From assembly GCA_963775295.1 (NCBI GenBank), contig CAVZIK010000006.1, forward strand, positions 1,612,001 to 1,676,000: a stretch of DNA of 64,000 nt, given 5' to 3'. Under the pieces are notes generated by a model that did no database searches, was not told where the DNA came from, and worked only from the letters and a program-made list of their open reading frames with translations. Of this stretch, positions 1 through 8,719 are shown piece after piece. The position numbers were made by a program, and so were the translations under genes. The stretch comes from JAMDEO01 sp963775295 (lineage in GTDB: Bacteria > Actinomycetota > Thermoleophilia > RBG-16-64-13). The number at the start of each line of letters is the position of its first letter. The first letter of the stretch is position 1.

Positions 1-505
1 AATGCTTGCCGTGCGCGGAGGTGTTCCCCTCCACTATCTGGGGGTGACGACTGTCGAGAATGACGGCACCAAGAGGGAGTGGACTTCCTCCGAGGTGTTT
101 CAACTCTCCGGGCTTGCCGGGCCGGAATGGGACCGGCCTGCATCCGTGGCTATCTCATCTGTCGAAGACCAAGTGAAGCAGATGCTGACCGACGCGGCCA
201 CCAAGTCAGGCGTCAGCTCTCCTGCGCTCCAGGTGACGGAAGATGCGTCTGGGCGTGTCGTGACGGCCACCGGCTTGATTCCGGACGTCAAGCATCCATC
301 TGTTTCCATCATGTCTTTCGGGTCTAGTATCCAAGATGTCGTTAGCCAACTGAACAAGCAAGGCGCAAAAATCGCTGCTCTCTACATCAAGATAGACGAC
401 GCTAGCTCGAACCCAGCCGTGCGGCTCGTCTGGAGCTTTACCATCGGGGCAGGAAGCACCTCTCGCTGGCTTGCTCCGGAAGTCCAGGCTATCAACAAGG
501 GTTAG
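1..505 (+). CDS. Hypothetical protein, C-terminal part (cut by window edge)
   Basis: An open frame runs from the window edge to the TAG at 503-505 and gives about 167 residues. I do not recognise a family. The visible part has no membrane segment and alternates charged and beta-prone stretches, as in an extracytoplasmic domain. The real start may lie outside the window, because no ribosome binding site can be seen for the first ATG at position 2. The next gene, an SLH protein 86 bp downstream on the same strand, suggests it belongs to the same surface-protein block, but this is inference from position only. Confidence 0.6.
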   Translation, partial: MLAVRGGVPLHYLGVTTVENDGTKREWTSSEVFQLSGLAGPEWDRPASVAISSVEDQVKQMLTDAATKSGVSSPALQVTEDASGRVVTATGLIPDVKHPSVSIMSFGSSIQDVVSQLNKQGAKIAALYIKIDDASSNPAVRLVWSFTIGAGSTSRWLAPEVQAINKG

Positions 506-591
506 ACTGGTGACGCAGAAACACGTCTTCACCGCGATGTCGCGGGCCTGATGCTCGCCAACAACTGCAACGAAGTACCAGAGGAGCTGAA

Positions 592-1608
592 ATGACCCTG
601 AGATCTAAGGCTGCCGTTGTCTGCCTGCTCGTGGGTGGAGTGCTCGTTCTCGTCTTTGGAGCAATCGGAGTACAGGCGTCCTCGACGACCTCAACAAGCT
701 CAGGGGTGTCGCAGGACTCCACCACCACAACCGTGCGGATGCCTTCGGACGGCGGCTTCACCATCGGCTTCGACATTGACCAGCCGTTTCACGACGTAGA
801 TGCGCCAAGCCAGCCGGGCATGAAGATCCTCACGAGCTATGTGGCCGTTGGAAACCGTCTCGACACTCCTCTGCCCTTCAGCCTTATGGACCTGGTCCTT
901 GAAGACCCCTATGGCAACACCTACCAAACCACTGTCGCCCCCATCTGGAAACCGCCGCTTGCCATCGATGTTATCGGTGCGAATGAAGTGGTCGGCGGCT
1001 ACGTCTCTTGGGAGGTCCCCTTCTATGTCTGGCCGTACGCGGTGGCGTTCAGGCCTGAGGGACGCCAGGGATTGGGGCGTGGCTGGCAGATGCCTGTCTA
1101 CAGCGACGTGAACAGCGGGTATCGCTTCTACTGGGAGATCGGCGCTCTGAAGTACCGGGGAACGATTGGCGGGTATCCCGACGGAACGTTCCGGCCCGAC
1201 AAGCCCATCCTTCGGGAGCAGTTCGCCAAGATGATCCTGCTTGCCTCCTCCCCGGACGGGACCTCAAAGCTCTCTTACCCGGACGGATTCTTCGCGCAGG
1301 CAGTGAAGCAGGCTCTGCTGCCCTCCGGAAAGAGCGCTCGGATTCCCGCCACGAGGTTGGAGGTCGCGGTGGCCGTCGGGAAGATCGGGCAGCTACACCT
1401 CAAACCAACCCCGGACGGCTACAAGCTTCCCTTCACCGACGTGCCGAGCGCAGCCCAGGGACTCCTCGCTCTTCTCGCATCCAACGGCGTCATCTCCGGC
1501 GCGAGCGCAACTACCTTCGGCCCTGATGCGCCCTGCACGCGCGGTCAGGCCGCCAGGATGGTGCAGCTCATGTTGAATCCCGCGAGGCCGACCATCGCGC
1601 CGAAATAA
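592..1608 (+). CDS. Secreted SLH-domain protein
   Basis: A 338-residue protein that starts at an ATG preceded by GAGGAG (581-586). Residues 8-30 form a signal peptide or membrane anchor, followed by a Ser/Thr-rich linker (30-50). Residues 55-165 form a beta-rich extracellular domain of unknown fold. The C-terminal half (about 185-330) carries S-layer homology repeats: one has the typical pattern GTIGGYPDGTFRPDKPILRE and another ends in TRGQAARMVQLM. SLH domains bind pyruvylated secondary cell-wall polymers, so the protein is probably held on the cell surface. It lies about 330 bp before the first sigma/anti-sigma pair. Its molecular task is unknown; cell-wall attachment is the safe inference. 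Confidence 0.85.
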   Translation: MTLRSKAAVVCLLVGGVLVLVFGAIGVQASSTTSTSSGVSQDSTTTTVRMPSDGGFTIGFDIDQPFHDVDAPSQPGMKILTSYVAVGNRLDTPLPFSLMDLVLEDPYGNTYQTTVAPIWKPPLAIDVIGANEVVGGYVSWEVPFYVWPYAVAFRPEGRQGLGRGWQMPVYSDVNSGYRFYWEIGALKYRGTIGGYPDGTFRPDKPILREQFAKMILLASSPDGTSKLSYPDGFFAQAVKQALLPSGKSARIPATRLEVAVAVGKIGQLHLKPTPDGYKLPFTDVPSAAQGLLALLASNGVISGASATTFGPDAPCTRGQAARMVQLMLNPARPTIAPK

Positions 1609-1656
1609 AGCCGGGCACGAGGGTGGAGATCACGCGGCTCCGTTGCGTCAGCGGCT

Positions 1657-1690
1657 GGTAATGGTTTCGGGCCTGCCGGACATGTGATGA
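1657..1690 (+). promoter_or_regulatory. Promoter-like repeat motif, copy 1
   Basis: The motif has the blocks GGTAATGGTTTCGGG and GCCTGCCGGACATGTGATGA. Closely related copies occur at 6850, 8616, 10062, 10624 and 40654, each a short way before a gene. This copy precedes the first ECF sigma factor, so autoregulation is possible. The 1609-1940 interval holds no other recognisable feature. Confidence 0.55.
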
Positions 1691-1940
1691 CTGTATTGAA
1701 GGGGCGAGAGTCGGATGCTCGACGACCCCGCGAGCGGCAACGATCCAGGCATCCAGGCTCAGGCCGTGTAAAGCTGGAAGGCACTTGCCGTCGTAGATAG
1801 GGTGAGTGGAGGAGAAGAAGAGACAGCGACACGGCGTCTGAGGGGCGAAGAAGACGGTAAACGGCACTCTTGTCACCGAGCTCGAACGGCCCGCCAACCG
1901 GACCGCCCTCAATTCGCGTGAGGAAGCGCGTTTCGAGGCG

Positions 1941-2402
1941 GTGGTGCGCGGCACTTCGGAGAGGCTTGTCCAGATGCTTGAAGCCATCGTCCTGGACCGT
2001 CAGTTGGCGGCAGATGCCGCTCAAGAGGCCTACGTCCAACTCTATCTCCACTGGGACAAAGTGGGACTTGCCGGCGAACCGGAGGCCTGGTTGTACCGAG
2101 TGGCGGTCAACCGCTGCAAGGACTACCGCAGACGGCTCGTTCGGGGTACGCGGCTCTTTCGTCGGCTGGTGGCCACTGCACCTCCGCTGGCAACGGAAGA
2201 CGGTCGGGAGTCCGCCACTGAGTTCTTCGCCATTTTGCGGCACCTGCCCATCCGGCAGCGGACCGCCGTGGCGCTTTTCTATCAGGGCGACATGTCGATA
2301 GTCGATATCTCGCACGTGATGGGCATATCCGAAGGGGCGGTGAACAGCCATCTCAACCGAGCGCGGCGTAGTTTGAAGCAAACGCTGGAGGCCAGACGAT
2401 GA
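1941..2402 (+). CDS. ECF-type RNA polymerase sigma factor (1)
   Basis: A 153-residue sigma-70 family protein. Region 2 is visible as LAADAAQEAYVQLY followed by WLYRVAVNRCKDYRRR, and region 4 as LRHLPIRQRTAVALFYQGDMSIVDIS followed by GISEGAVNSHLNRARRSL. It should direct RNA polymerase to a small set of promoters. The stop overlaps the ATG of the next gene (ATGA, 2399-2402), the usual sigma/anti-sigma coupling. The first possible start in frame is GTG 1941, yet sigma similarity (RFEAVV, matching GFEELF in the second sigma gene) continues upstream of it. From the TGA at 1839 to 1941 there is no ATG, GTG, TTG or CTG. The N terminus is therefore uncertain: a frameshift near 1855, with a GTG at 1802 in the neighbouring frame, would restore a full-length start. 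Confidence 0.85.
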   Translation: MVRGTSERLVQMLEAIVLDRQLAADAAQEAYVQLYLHWDKVGLAGEPEAWLYRVAVNRCKDYRRRLVRGTRLFRRLVATAPPLATEDGRESATEFFAILRHLPIRQRTAVALFYQGDMSIVDISHVMGISEGAVNSHLNRARRSLKQTLEARR

Positions 2403-4477
2403 ATACGAACGACGGAGTCGACATCCACGAGAGCGACGCGAAGATCAGGGACTTCTACCGGGACCACGCCCGAGGGCTCGACGTGGACAGGTTCATGACT
2501 GGACTCCGTCTGAATCTGGGTCGGACGGGCAAGAGACCCCAGCGGCAGCGCCTCGTCCGCAGACTCGGCCTTGCCTTGGCCGGACTGCTTGTGATCACCG
2601 GGGTAGGCGTAGGCGCCTGGCAAGTCGTGGAGCACCTCACCAAACCGGATTACGTTTTGGTGTTCAGCGATACCCCTGTGTCATCTCCCGTTGGTGGCAG
2701 CGGCAGTGGGTCAACCCAGGCCGACCCCGGCGCACCTTCGGCCGCCTTTCCCTCACAAGAACCGCGTTCAGTCTCGAAGCTCAAGCTGGCCGAAGTATGG
2801 GCTAAGGCAGCCGCGGCCTTGGGGGTAGATCCTGCTTCCGCCGTTATCGATCACTTCCAGATACTCTGGGGAGCAGATGGATTGCTCGACCAGTTCCAGT
2901 TGTCCGCCGTCACGCCAGAGGGACGAACGATTTCGCTTTTCGCTTCGTCTGATCTTGCCGCAACGGATGGGTACATCTCTTTTCAGGGCAGCGTTCAGCC
3001 CCACACGGTCTACGGGCCCATGATGACCGCAAGCCCGGTCTTGATGACCGTCGTCCAGGTCCTCGCGGACCTGGACGCTGTCGGCCTCATGGCGATCGGC
3101 ACGCAGTCCGGAGTGAAGGTGGCGGGTGATGTCGCTGCCCTCTTCGCCGCATCCGGGCAGGATGCCTCCCCCGAGAGTTTCCCGCCGTCGTCCGGGGCAA
3201 ACCCAGTCCTTAGCAAGGTCGTCTGGGATCTCAGCGATTCGAACATGAATCTGGCATACATCGATGCGGCCCATCAAGACGGACTACACGGGTCCCCCAT
3301 CTCCCCGCCGGTCATCCTAGACCTGTCCTCGGGAACGCTCCGCCGTGTCGAGCTGGCCGATCTCTCCTCCGTGTCCTTCCCCGCCAAAGGTCTTACCCTG
3401 GGCAGGTTGTGGACTTGGACCGACAAGTCGACGGGGCGCGAAACGGGCAGCGGGGGAGGGTCGCTTCAGGCGGCCGTTCTGCTTCATCCCTCCGCAGAAG
3501 ACCAAAGGACCTTGGGCGCAACCGTGGACTCGGTACCTGTCGACGCGCGGTTAGACGGGCTGGCGTTCGCCATGGCCCAACGAGGTGTCTCAGTTGTCTC
3601 CATGGTCCAAGGTGGAACGACGCAGACGTTGTGGACGCCGCAGCAGGTTGGCGGCGGCGGCTCCTTGCTCGGGGTCTCCTACTCTCTTGATCGCAAGTGG
3701 CTGCTTTACGGCTCAGGGATATATCAGGTCACAGACAAGCAGTCTGGCAAGACCACTGAGGTGCTCGGCAGCATAGTTTCAGGAGAGAGTTCGGGCGCCG
3801 CCGGCGGCGGCGATGCATCAGGTCCCAGTTGGAGCGCCACCACCGACGGGCAAAACGCGCTCATGGCCCTCCCAATCGGCGGGACCGGCAAGTCCGTAGA
3901 GCTACTTCGCAGCAAGAGCCTACCCCTGATGGACCGCGTTCACTACGACGCGAGCGGCGACCGTGTGTGGCTTGCCGAACTCGCCCAGGATGGCGGTGAG
4001 GCGACCCTCTGGTCAGCCCAGCCGCACGGGTCGCAACTTGTGGCCCTTCATCTGGCCAACAGCTTTGGGGGCGACTTCGCCGTATCACCCGATGGGTTAT
4101 CGATTCTGTATCTAGGGACCCAGCAGTACCCTGCCACGGCGACGCTGCGGACTCCGGCCCAAGAGATCCGCCTCTCCCTTGATCTCGAAAAGGCATCCAG
4201 CCCCGTCTTCTCCCCCGACGGCAAGAAGGTGTGCCTTGTGGGTTCTGACACCGCGGACGGAGCCACGAGCCTGTGGGTCTACGATCTTGACGTGCAAACG
4301 TGCACACGGATAGAGTCCACCAAGGGGTTGTCCCCCACCTTCCCGGCGTTTTCGCCCGACGGGCAGCGCATCGCCTTCCGGAACTGGCGGCTGGGTGACG
4401 TGTGGACGGTCGCCGTCGATGGCGGGGAATTGACGCGCTACGCGCTTTCGGTTGCGGATGCGCCCATAGCCTGGTAG
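2399..4477 (+). CDS. Membrane-anchored beta-propeller protein, putative anti-sigma factor (1)
   Basis: A 692-residue protein that overlaps sigma factor 1 by four bases. Residues 1-52 are polar and would lie in the cytoplasm. Residues about 53-76 (LGLALAGLLVITGVGVGAW) form one membrane helix, and the rest is extracytoplasmic. The C-terminal part shows WD40-like/TolB-type propeller blades, for example SPDGKKVCLVGS followed by LWVYDLD and then SPDGQRIAF. Gene order and topology fit an anti-sigma factor that holds the sigma factor at the membrane and senses a signal with the propeller. No classic zinc anti-sigma motif (HxxxCxxC) is present in the short N-terminal tail, so the role is inferred from position. 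Confidence 0.75.
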   Translation: MNTNDGVDIHESDAKIRDFYRDHARGLDVDRFMTGLRLNLGRTGKRPQRQRLVRRLGLALAGLLVITGVGVGAWQVVEHLTKPDYVLVFSDTPVSSPVGGSGSGSTQADPGAPSAAFPSQEPRSVSKLKLAEVWAKAAAALGVDPASAVIDHFQILWGADGLLDQFQLSAVTPEGRTISLFASSDLAATDGYISFQGSVQPHTVYGPMMTASPVLMTVVQVLADLDAVGLMAIGTQSGVKVAGDVAALFAASGQDASPESFPPSSGANPVLSKVVWDLSDSNMNLAYIDAAHQDGLHGSPISPPVILDLSSGTLRRVELADLSSVSFPAKGLTLGRLWTWTDKSTGRETGSGGGSLQAAVLLHPSAEDQRTLGATVDSVPVDARLDGLAFAMAQRGVSVVSMVQGGTTQTLWTPQQVGGGGSLLGVSYSLDRKWLLYGSGIYQVTDKQSGKTTEVLGSIVSGESSGAAGGGDASGPSWSATTDGQNALMALPIGGTGKSVELLRSKSLPLMDRVHYDASGDRVWLAELAQDGGEATLWSAQPHGSQLVALHLANSFGGDFAVSPDGLSILYLGTQQYPATATLRTPAQEIRLSLDLEKASSPVFSPDGKKVCLVGSDTADGATSLWVYDLDVQTCTRIESTKGLSPTFPAFSPDGQRIAFRNWRLGDVWTVAVDGGELTRYALSVADAPIAW

Positions 4478-4493
4478 AGAGCGGTGGCAACCT

Positions 4494-4694
4494 GTGGGAC
4501 ACCTCACGCCCCGCAGTCGGGGAGAGGCGGCCCAAATGGTGTGGAACGCTCTGCTACTGGCCGGCCAGGAGGGGAGAGCTTGCCTGCCGACGGGCCCGTC
4601 TGTCCCGCTGGCTCGCGTGCGGGGCACTGCCCGGCCAGTGGACGTACACACCCGGGGACCCCATGTACACCGTGCCCCGAGGGCTTGGCAGTGA
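4494..4694 (+). pseudogene. Relic of an SLH-domain gene 3' end
   Basis: The reading frame from 4494 encodes RSRGEAAQMVWNALLLAG, the hallmark end of an SLH repeat (compare MTRGEAAQLIVNL at the end of the 38009 gene). No start or upstream SLH sequence goes with it, and the following residues are Arg/Pro-rich noise. The 4478-4984 interval otherwise holds no gene that I can support, so this looks like the remains of a deleted surface protein. Confidence 0.45.
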
Positions 4695-4984
4695 CAAACC
4701 GTCTGCACTGCGGTGAACGAGCCGGGACGGAGAGTTGGGAGATACTGCTCTTAAGATATGGAAGTTCGGGGCTCGCAACTTCGTTTCCAACACCCCAGCC
4801 AAATGACAAACGGCCGAGGCATTCAGTGGGCAAAGTGGGTGGAGAAGGGGCATCAGCGGGACGGCGATGGACCTCGGCCATGGCCTCCGCGTGTTCACGT
4901 TGCCTGTAAACGTTTCCGCTACTTCAGACGTGTTACTTTCGAAGGCCAGATTGTAATGGCTACCCAGCAACAAGACTGGAAGCG

Positions 4985-5509
4985 ATGGACAGCGACCGCG
5001 CCCGCGCGAGCACCGGGAAGACCGCCATGCCGCAGGAAGGCTTCGAAGAGCTCTTCCGCCGCAGCTACCCACGATTGATAAAGACGCTCTGCTTCGTAAC
5101 CCTTGATGCGGAAGTGGCCGCCGATGCCGCCCAGGATGCGTTCTTTCAGTTGCACCTGAAGTGGGATCACATCGCCCAGTACGATGACCCGGTTGGATGG
5201 GTCTACCGAGTGGCTATCAATCGCTGCACAGATCATCGGCGACGCCTGGCCCGAGTGGGCCACCTTCTCGAACGCTTGTCTGGGCAGCAACAGCCGCGAG
5301 ATGAGGTCAATTGGTACCCCGAACGGGCCTTCATGGAAGCGCTCAAGAGCTTGCCGGAACGCCAACGGGTGGCCGCTGCCCTTCACTATGTGGCTGGGCT
5401 TTCCCAGCAAGAAACGGCGACGGCCATGCATATTTCCGAAGGTGCGGTAAAGAGCCATCTGTCCCGGGCCCGAGACAAACTTCAGGACAAGCTCGAGGTG
5501 GAGTCATGA
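4985..5509 (+). CDS. ECF-type RNA polymerase sigma factor (2)
   Basis: A 174-residue sigma-70 family protein with a complete region 2 (FEELFRRSYPRLIKTL, then VAADAAQDAFFQLHLKWD, then WVYRVAINRCTDHRRR) and region 4 (LPERQRVAAALHYVAGLSQQETATAM, then ISEGAVKSHLSRARDKL). ATG 4985 has a weak GGAAG upstream; ATG 5027 is an alternative start that still keeps region 2. It is a close relative of sigma factor 1 in this window, so the two cassettes probably arose by duplication. The stop overlaps the ATG of the next gene at 5506-5509. Confidence 0.9.
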   Translation: MDSDRARASTGKTAMPQEGFEELFRRSYPRLIKTLCFVTLDAEVAADAAQDAFFQLHLKWDHIAQYDDPVGWVYRVAINRCTDHRRRLARVGHLLERLSGQQQPRDEVNWYPERAFMEALKSLPERQRVAAALHYVAGLSQQETATAMHISEGAVKSHLSRARDKLQDKLEVES

Positions 5510-6810
5510 GCAGCGAGTATTCCAAAGCTAACCTCCAGAGTAGTTACGAAACCAGTTCTCCTAGTGTCGATGTCGAGCAGGCGTGGATGAAGCTGCGTTT
5601 GCGGATGGAAGAGCGCGAAAGGGACAAGAGAAGAAGACCGAGTCGTCCTTACCTTGTGCTGGTCGTGCTAGCGGTGGTAGTCGTGATCAGTGCGGTCTCG
5701 GTTGGCGCGTTTGCAGCCGTGACACACCTCGGCCGACACGGACAGACGATTGTGCTCGGCGATGGCACAACCGTCTCTTCACAGGCGCCCGGGGCCTCGA
5801 CCACCAAGGACATCGCCCCCGAGGCGGTCACTTTTGACACCTTCACCGAGAGGTTTGGGGCGCTTCTCACTCAGCGGAAGCTTGCCGGAACCCTGCCGTT
5901 CAGCCCGATACCGACCGAAGACCTAACCTGGCTCTCGGAAGCTGCCCACCCGTTGACAGTGACCGACCTCAAGGGCTACAAGCTGGCAAACGGCGACATA
6001 GTCGTGCTGTTCTACACCAGGCCGAGCTTCTTCACTTCCACGCAGGCGGAACAAGACACAGTCTTTCCGGCAGGCGACGAGTCAATCACAATGGCTTTGC
6101 GGCAAAGGTATCCGGGATCGACCTTCCTGATCGTGGACCTTGACTTCGGATACCTGGTGGTCTCTCAGGAGTATGGGGACGAACTCAGGAATCTTGCCGA
6201 CACGGCCCGGCTTGGATCGACTTCCAAGTGGCCGACGAACGCGCGGGGTTTGACCTACGGACCTGGTCCGAATGCGTTGTCTCCGCAGGACGAGCCGGAT
6301 CTCGTTCTGGCCACAGCCACGAATGGCAAAGATGGCTACGTTCTCGCTACCGATCTTGAGGGGCCAACCCCCAGCTCGCCGGAAGAGGCACTGGCCTGGC
6401 AAGCTGCCCGAGCAGGAAAGGCTTGGGTAATACCGGTCTACCAGTCCGATGGGATCACTCAGATCGGTGTATTTGAACTCGGGGCCGCGTCGACATCTTC
6501 GGAAACCTCGCTTCCGTCCGGCGTTCGAATCGGGGTGATGATTCCCTTCTGCATGCTCTACCAAGGGCGGCTGTATACGTGCACCGGCCAGGCGGTTGAC
6601 GCGACCAACGACACCCCTACTCACGTGTCCATTGTCGGGTTCGGTCTCTCGGCTCTCGACCAGAATGGCGTCGTTGATCCGAGTTCGCCGCAGTACGACA
6701 TTTACGCGATCAAAGGCACCGATCAGGAGAAGGCTATTGCCGTCAAGTTTCAGGGCATCGGCAGTACTGGCCCCATCTGGGTCTGGCTTACGTATGAGAG
6801 GAAGAAGTAG
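5506..6810 (+). CDS. Single-pass membrane protein, putative anti-sigma factor (2)
   Basis: The start was set at ATG 5506 because it overlaps the sigma stop (ATGA); the open frame itself runs further upstream, inside the sigma gene. The 434-residue product has a cytoplasmic N-terminal part of about 45 residues rich in charged residues (LRLRMEERERDKRRR), one membrane helix (YLVLVVLAVVVVISAVSVGAF, about 46-66) and an extracytoplasmic domain of about 365 residues. The outer domain is not recognisably a propeller and differs from that of the first cassette. By analogy with sigma/anti-sigma operons it probably controls sigma factor 2, but no known anti-sigma fold can be read directly. Confidence 0.75.
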   Translation: MSSEYSKANLQSSYETSSPSVDVEQAWMKLRLRMEERERDKRRRPSRPYLVLVVLAVVVVISAVSVGAFAAVTHLGRHGQTIVLGDGTTVSSQAPGASTTKDIAPEAVTFDTFTERFGALLTQRKLAGTLPFSPIPTEDLTWLSEAAHPLTVTDLKGYKLANGDIVVLFYTRPSFFTSTQAEQDTVFPAGDESITMALRQRYPGSTFLIVDLDFGYLVVSQEYGDELRNLADTARLGSTSKWPTNARGLTYGPGPNALSPQDEPDLVLATATNGKDGYVLATDLEGPTPSSPEEALAWQAARAGKAWVIPVYQSDGITQIGVFELGAASTSSETSLPSGVRIGVMIPFCMLYQGRLYTCTGQAVDATNDTPTHVSIVGFGLSALDQNGVVDPSSPQYDIYAIKGTDQEKAIAVKFQGIGSTGPIWVWLTYERKK

Positions 6811-6849
6811 TCTACGGTCTGGGCGAGCCGAGGCGGCTTTCTGCTGACG

Positions 6850-6881
6850 GGTAAAGCTTTCGGGCCCGCCGGGGATCACGA
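6850..6881 (+). promoter_or_regulatory. Promoter-like repeat motif, copy 2 (divergent)
   Basis: The pattern GGTAAAGCTTTCGGGCCCG followed by CCGGGGATCACGA matches the shared motif in its left half, but its right half has drifted. It lies 84 bp before the lipoprotein gene at 6966. Confidence 0.4.
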
Positions 6882-6965
6882 AACGACGACGTGCGATGAA
6901 GCGAGAGGTTCTGCAGCACATCATCGGAACGGCAGAGAGTGGGATGAAAGCAGAGGCGGTGATGA

Positions 6966-8612
6966 ATGAGTCGTAGACCACGCGTGGCAGCAGAGTTGCT
7001 TCTTCTCGGGCTCACATCGGCGGCACTGCTTGGTGTGGGCGCATGTACGAGCGTCGTCCCCGCCTCTTCATCCGGGGCTTCAGGACAGACGTTCGCATCG
7101 TCCCCAGCATCGACAATAGCGCCGCCTCCCAGCACGACCACCACCGTCGAACGCGAGGAGCTCTATACCGCGGACTGGAGTTACGAGCGCGCCAACCTCG
7201 CGTACTTGGTCAGTACTTGCGAGATCATCATCCGGGGCCAAGTGGTCGAGGAGCCGGCCGCCCGATGGAACAGTCCCGACGGCAAGCCGTGGCAGTCCAC
7301 GAACTCGAACGAGGCGGCCCAGTTCTATACCACTTGGACCATTGAAGCGCAGGAAGTGCTCAAGGGAGGCGCCCATGTGGGCCAGCGACTCCTCTTCCAC
7401 GCCCAAGGGGGCACGGTGGAGATGAACGGTCGGGTGGCTCACTACGTCGGCAATGACTTCCCCGAGATGACCAAAGGCGACGAGGTGATCATCTTCGGGC
7501 GGACCGAGAGCCCCGTGTGGGGAACGGAGAACCTGCCTGGGTTGTGGATACCTGCCGGATTCTTTGCCTTCGCCAAAGGGAAGGATGGAACTTTTCAGCG
7601 TCTTGTGGAAGGATATGGGCCCGTAGGTTCCGACACAGTGACCCCTGATGAGGTCCGGAGCATGATCGACGACACTCGGGCGGGGCAGATCCGCGACTAC
7701 TTCGGTCTCTGGGCGGAGAATGTGGAGACTCTCCCGGCCCGGCCTTCCGAGCTTCCTCCCCATTTCCTGACCCCTCCGGGCAAGATCGAGGCTTTCAGAG
7801 GCGGCGACGGGAAAGGGAATCCCTTCGTTCTGCCAGCCTCGGGAGTGAAGAAGCCGTTGTGGGTGTTCGCCGACGGGGCGCATGTTTCTGAGGTCGGCGC
7901 GAAGATCAGGGCGGCCATGGAGGAGGAGCGCCCGCTAGTCATAGCCGGAGCCGACGAAGAAGAGGTATATCCCTATCTACCAGGCTCGGAGGAGGTGGTC
8001 TTCTTTACACCGGACGTCCCCCGGGAAAGGAAGCTCATCTCCTGGGTTCCCTACCAGGGGTTCCGCACCTCAATTCGCATGGGCTCCGTCGCTCCCGTTG
8101 CAGGCACCCAAGAGCTGACCGAAGCTGAGAACGTCTATTGGCAGATGGCTGCGCTCACGCTGTGGCGGGATTGGAGAACAGCCTGGCGACGCAAACCCGA
8201 TTCACCAACCGTCGGACTCTGGCCACAGAACCGCGGACCCTATCCGAGCAGTTTCCCCTCAGAATCTGGCCCTTCCGGGCTGATGCCACGCTGGGTATGG
8301 CAGAACGGGGGAAACATCGTCCCTGACTCAAGCGGCAAGCCTTTTGCCATCCCAGTTCCCCAGCAGATTCCGGCTGGGATCCTGGTGCCAGCTCAAGTAG
8401 TGCCGGGGAGCCCGACCGGCATGTCCCGTTCCGGGATCAGGCCCGACCCACCCGCCTCCTGGCTTGCCCCCGGGGAGTGGGAACAGTATGTGCGGCTCTA
8501 TCGGACGGGTCTCACCTTCTACTTGATCCAAGGCTATGACGGCTACATGCACCCTGCGGCTAAAGACGACAAGCGAATGGCCAACTCCCCGGCTCCCCTC
8601 GCGGTGCACTGA
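6966..8612 (+). CDS. Secreted lipoprotein of unknown function
   Basis: A 548-residue protein starting at ATG 6966 with GGCGGTGA just upstream. A type II signal peptide ends in the lipobox LLGVGAC, with the lipidated Cys near residue 27. A Ser/Thr-rich linker (28-62) follows. Residues about 75-190 resemble a domain often seen in bacterial lipoproteins, with an IIIRGQVV strand, a WTIEAQEVLKGG strand and a GDEVIIFGR strand. The rest is unassigned and rich in Pro and Trp. It should sit on the outer face of the cytoplasmic membrane. The nearby sigma cassettes and a promoter-like repeat suggest it belongs to their regulon (inference). Confidence 0.8.
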   Translation: MSRRPRVAAELLLLGLTSAALLGVGACTSVVPASSSGASGQTFASSPASTIAPPPSTTTTVEREELYTADWSYERANLAYLVSTCEIIIRGQVVEEPAARWNSPDGKPWQSTNSNEAAQFYTTWTIEAQEVLKGGAHVGQRLLFHAQGGTVEMNGRVAHYVGNDFPEMTKGDEVIIFGRTESPVWGTENLPGLWIPAGFFAFAKGKDGTFQRLVEGYGPVGSDTVTPDEVRSMIDDTRAGQIRDYFGLWAENVETLPARPSELPPHFLTPPGKIEAFRGGDGKGNPFVLPASGVKKPLWVFADGAHVSEVGAKIRAAMEEERPLVIAGADEEEVYPYLPGSEEVVFFTPDVPRERKLISWVPYQGFRTSIRMGSVAPVAGTQELTEAENVYWQMAALTLWRDWRTAWRRKPDSPTVGLWPQNRGPYPSSFPSESGPSGLMPRWVWQNGGNIVPDSSGKPFAIPVPQQIPAGILVPAQVVPGSPTGMSRSGIRPDPPASWLAPGEWEQYVRLYRTGLTFYLIQGYDGYMHPAAKDDKRMANSPAPLAVH

Positions 8613-8615
8613 GGC

Positions 8616-8656
8616 GGGGACAGGCCTGTCGGGCATATGATGAAGTGAGGGCGCAG
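8616..8656 (+). promoter_or_regulatory. Promoter-like repeat motif, copy 3
   Basis: The right half, GGGCATATGATGAAGTGA followed by GGGCGCAGG, is nearly identical to the copy at 10062, including the bases after the TATGAT. The left half is only partly kept (CAGGCCTGTC). It lies about 76 bp before the GTG at 8720. Confidence 0.5.
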
Positions 8657-8719
8657 GTTGAAGCGCAGGTCTCCCTCGCGATTGTGCGGGTCCAAGGTGG
8701 CAGTATCCGGGAGGTCGAG

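Noticed and set aside
1545..2381. 278-residue frame on the minus strand across sigma factor 1
   Set aside because: No ribosome binding site and no recognisable domain; the opposite strand encodes conserved sigma regions.
5311..5505. 65-codon upstream extension of the second anti-sigma-like gene
   Set aside because: It overlaps the sigma gene; ATG 5506 gives the standard ATGA coupling and a normal N terminus.
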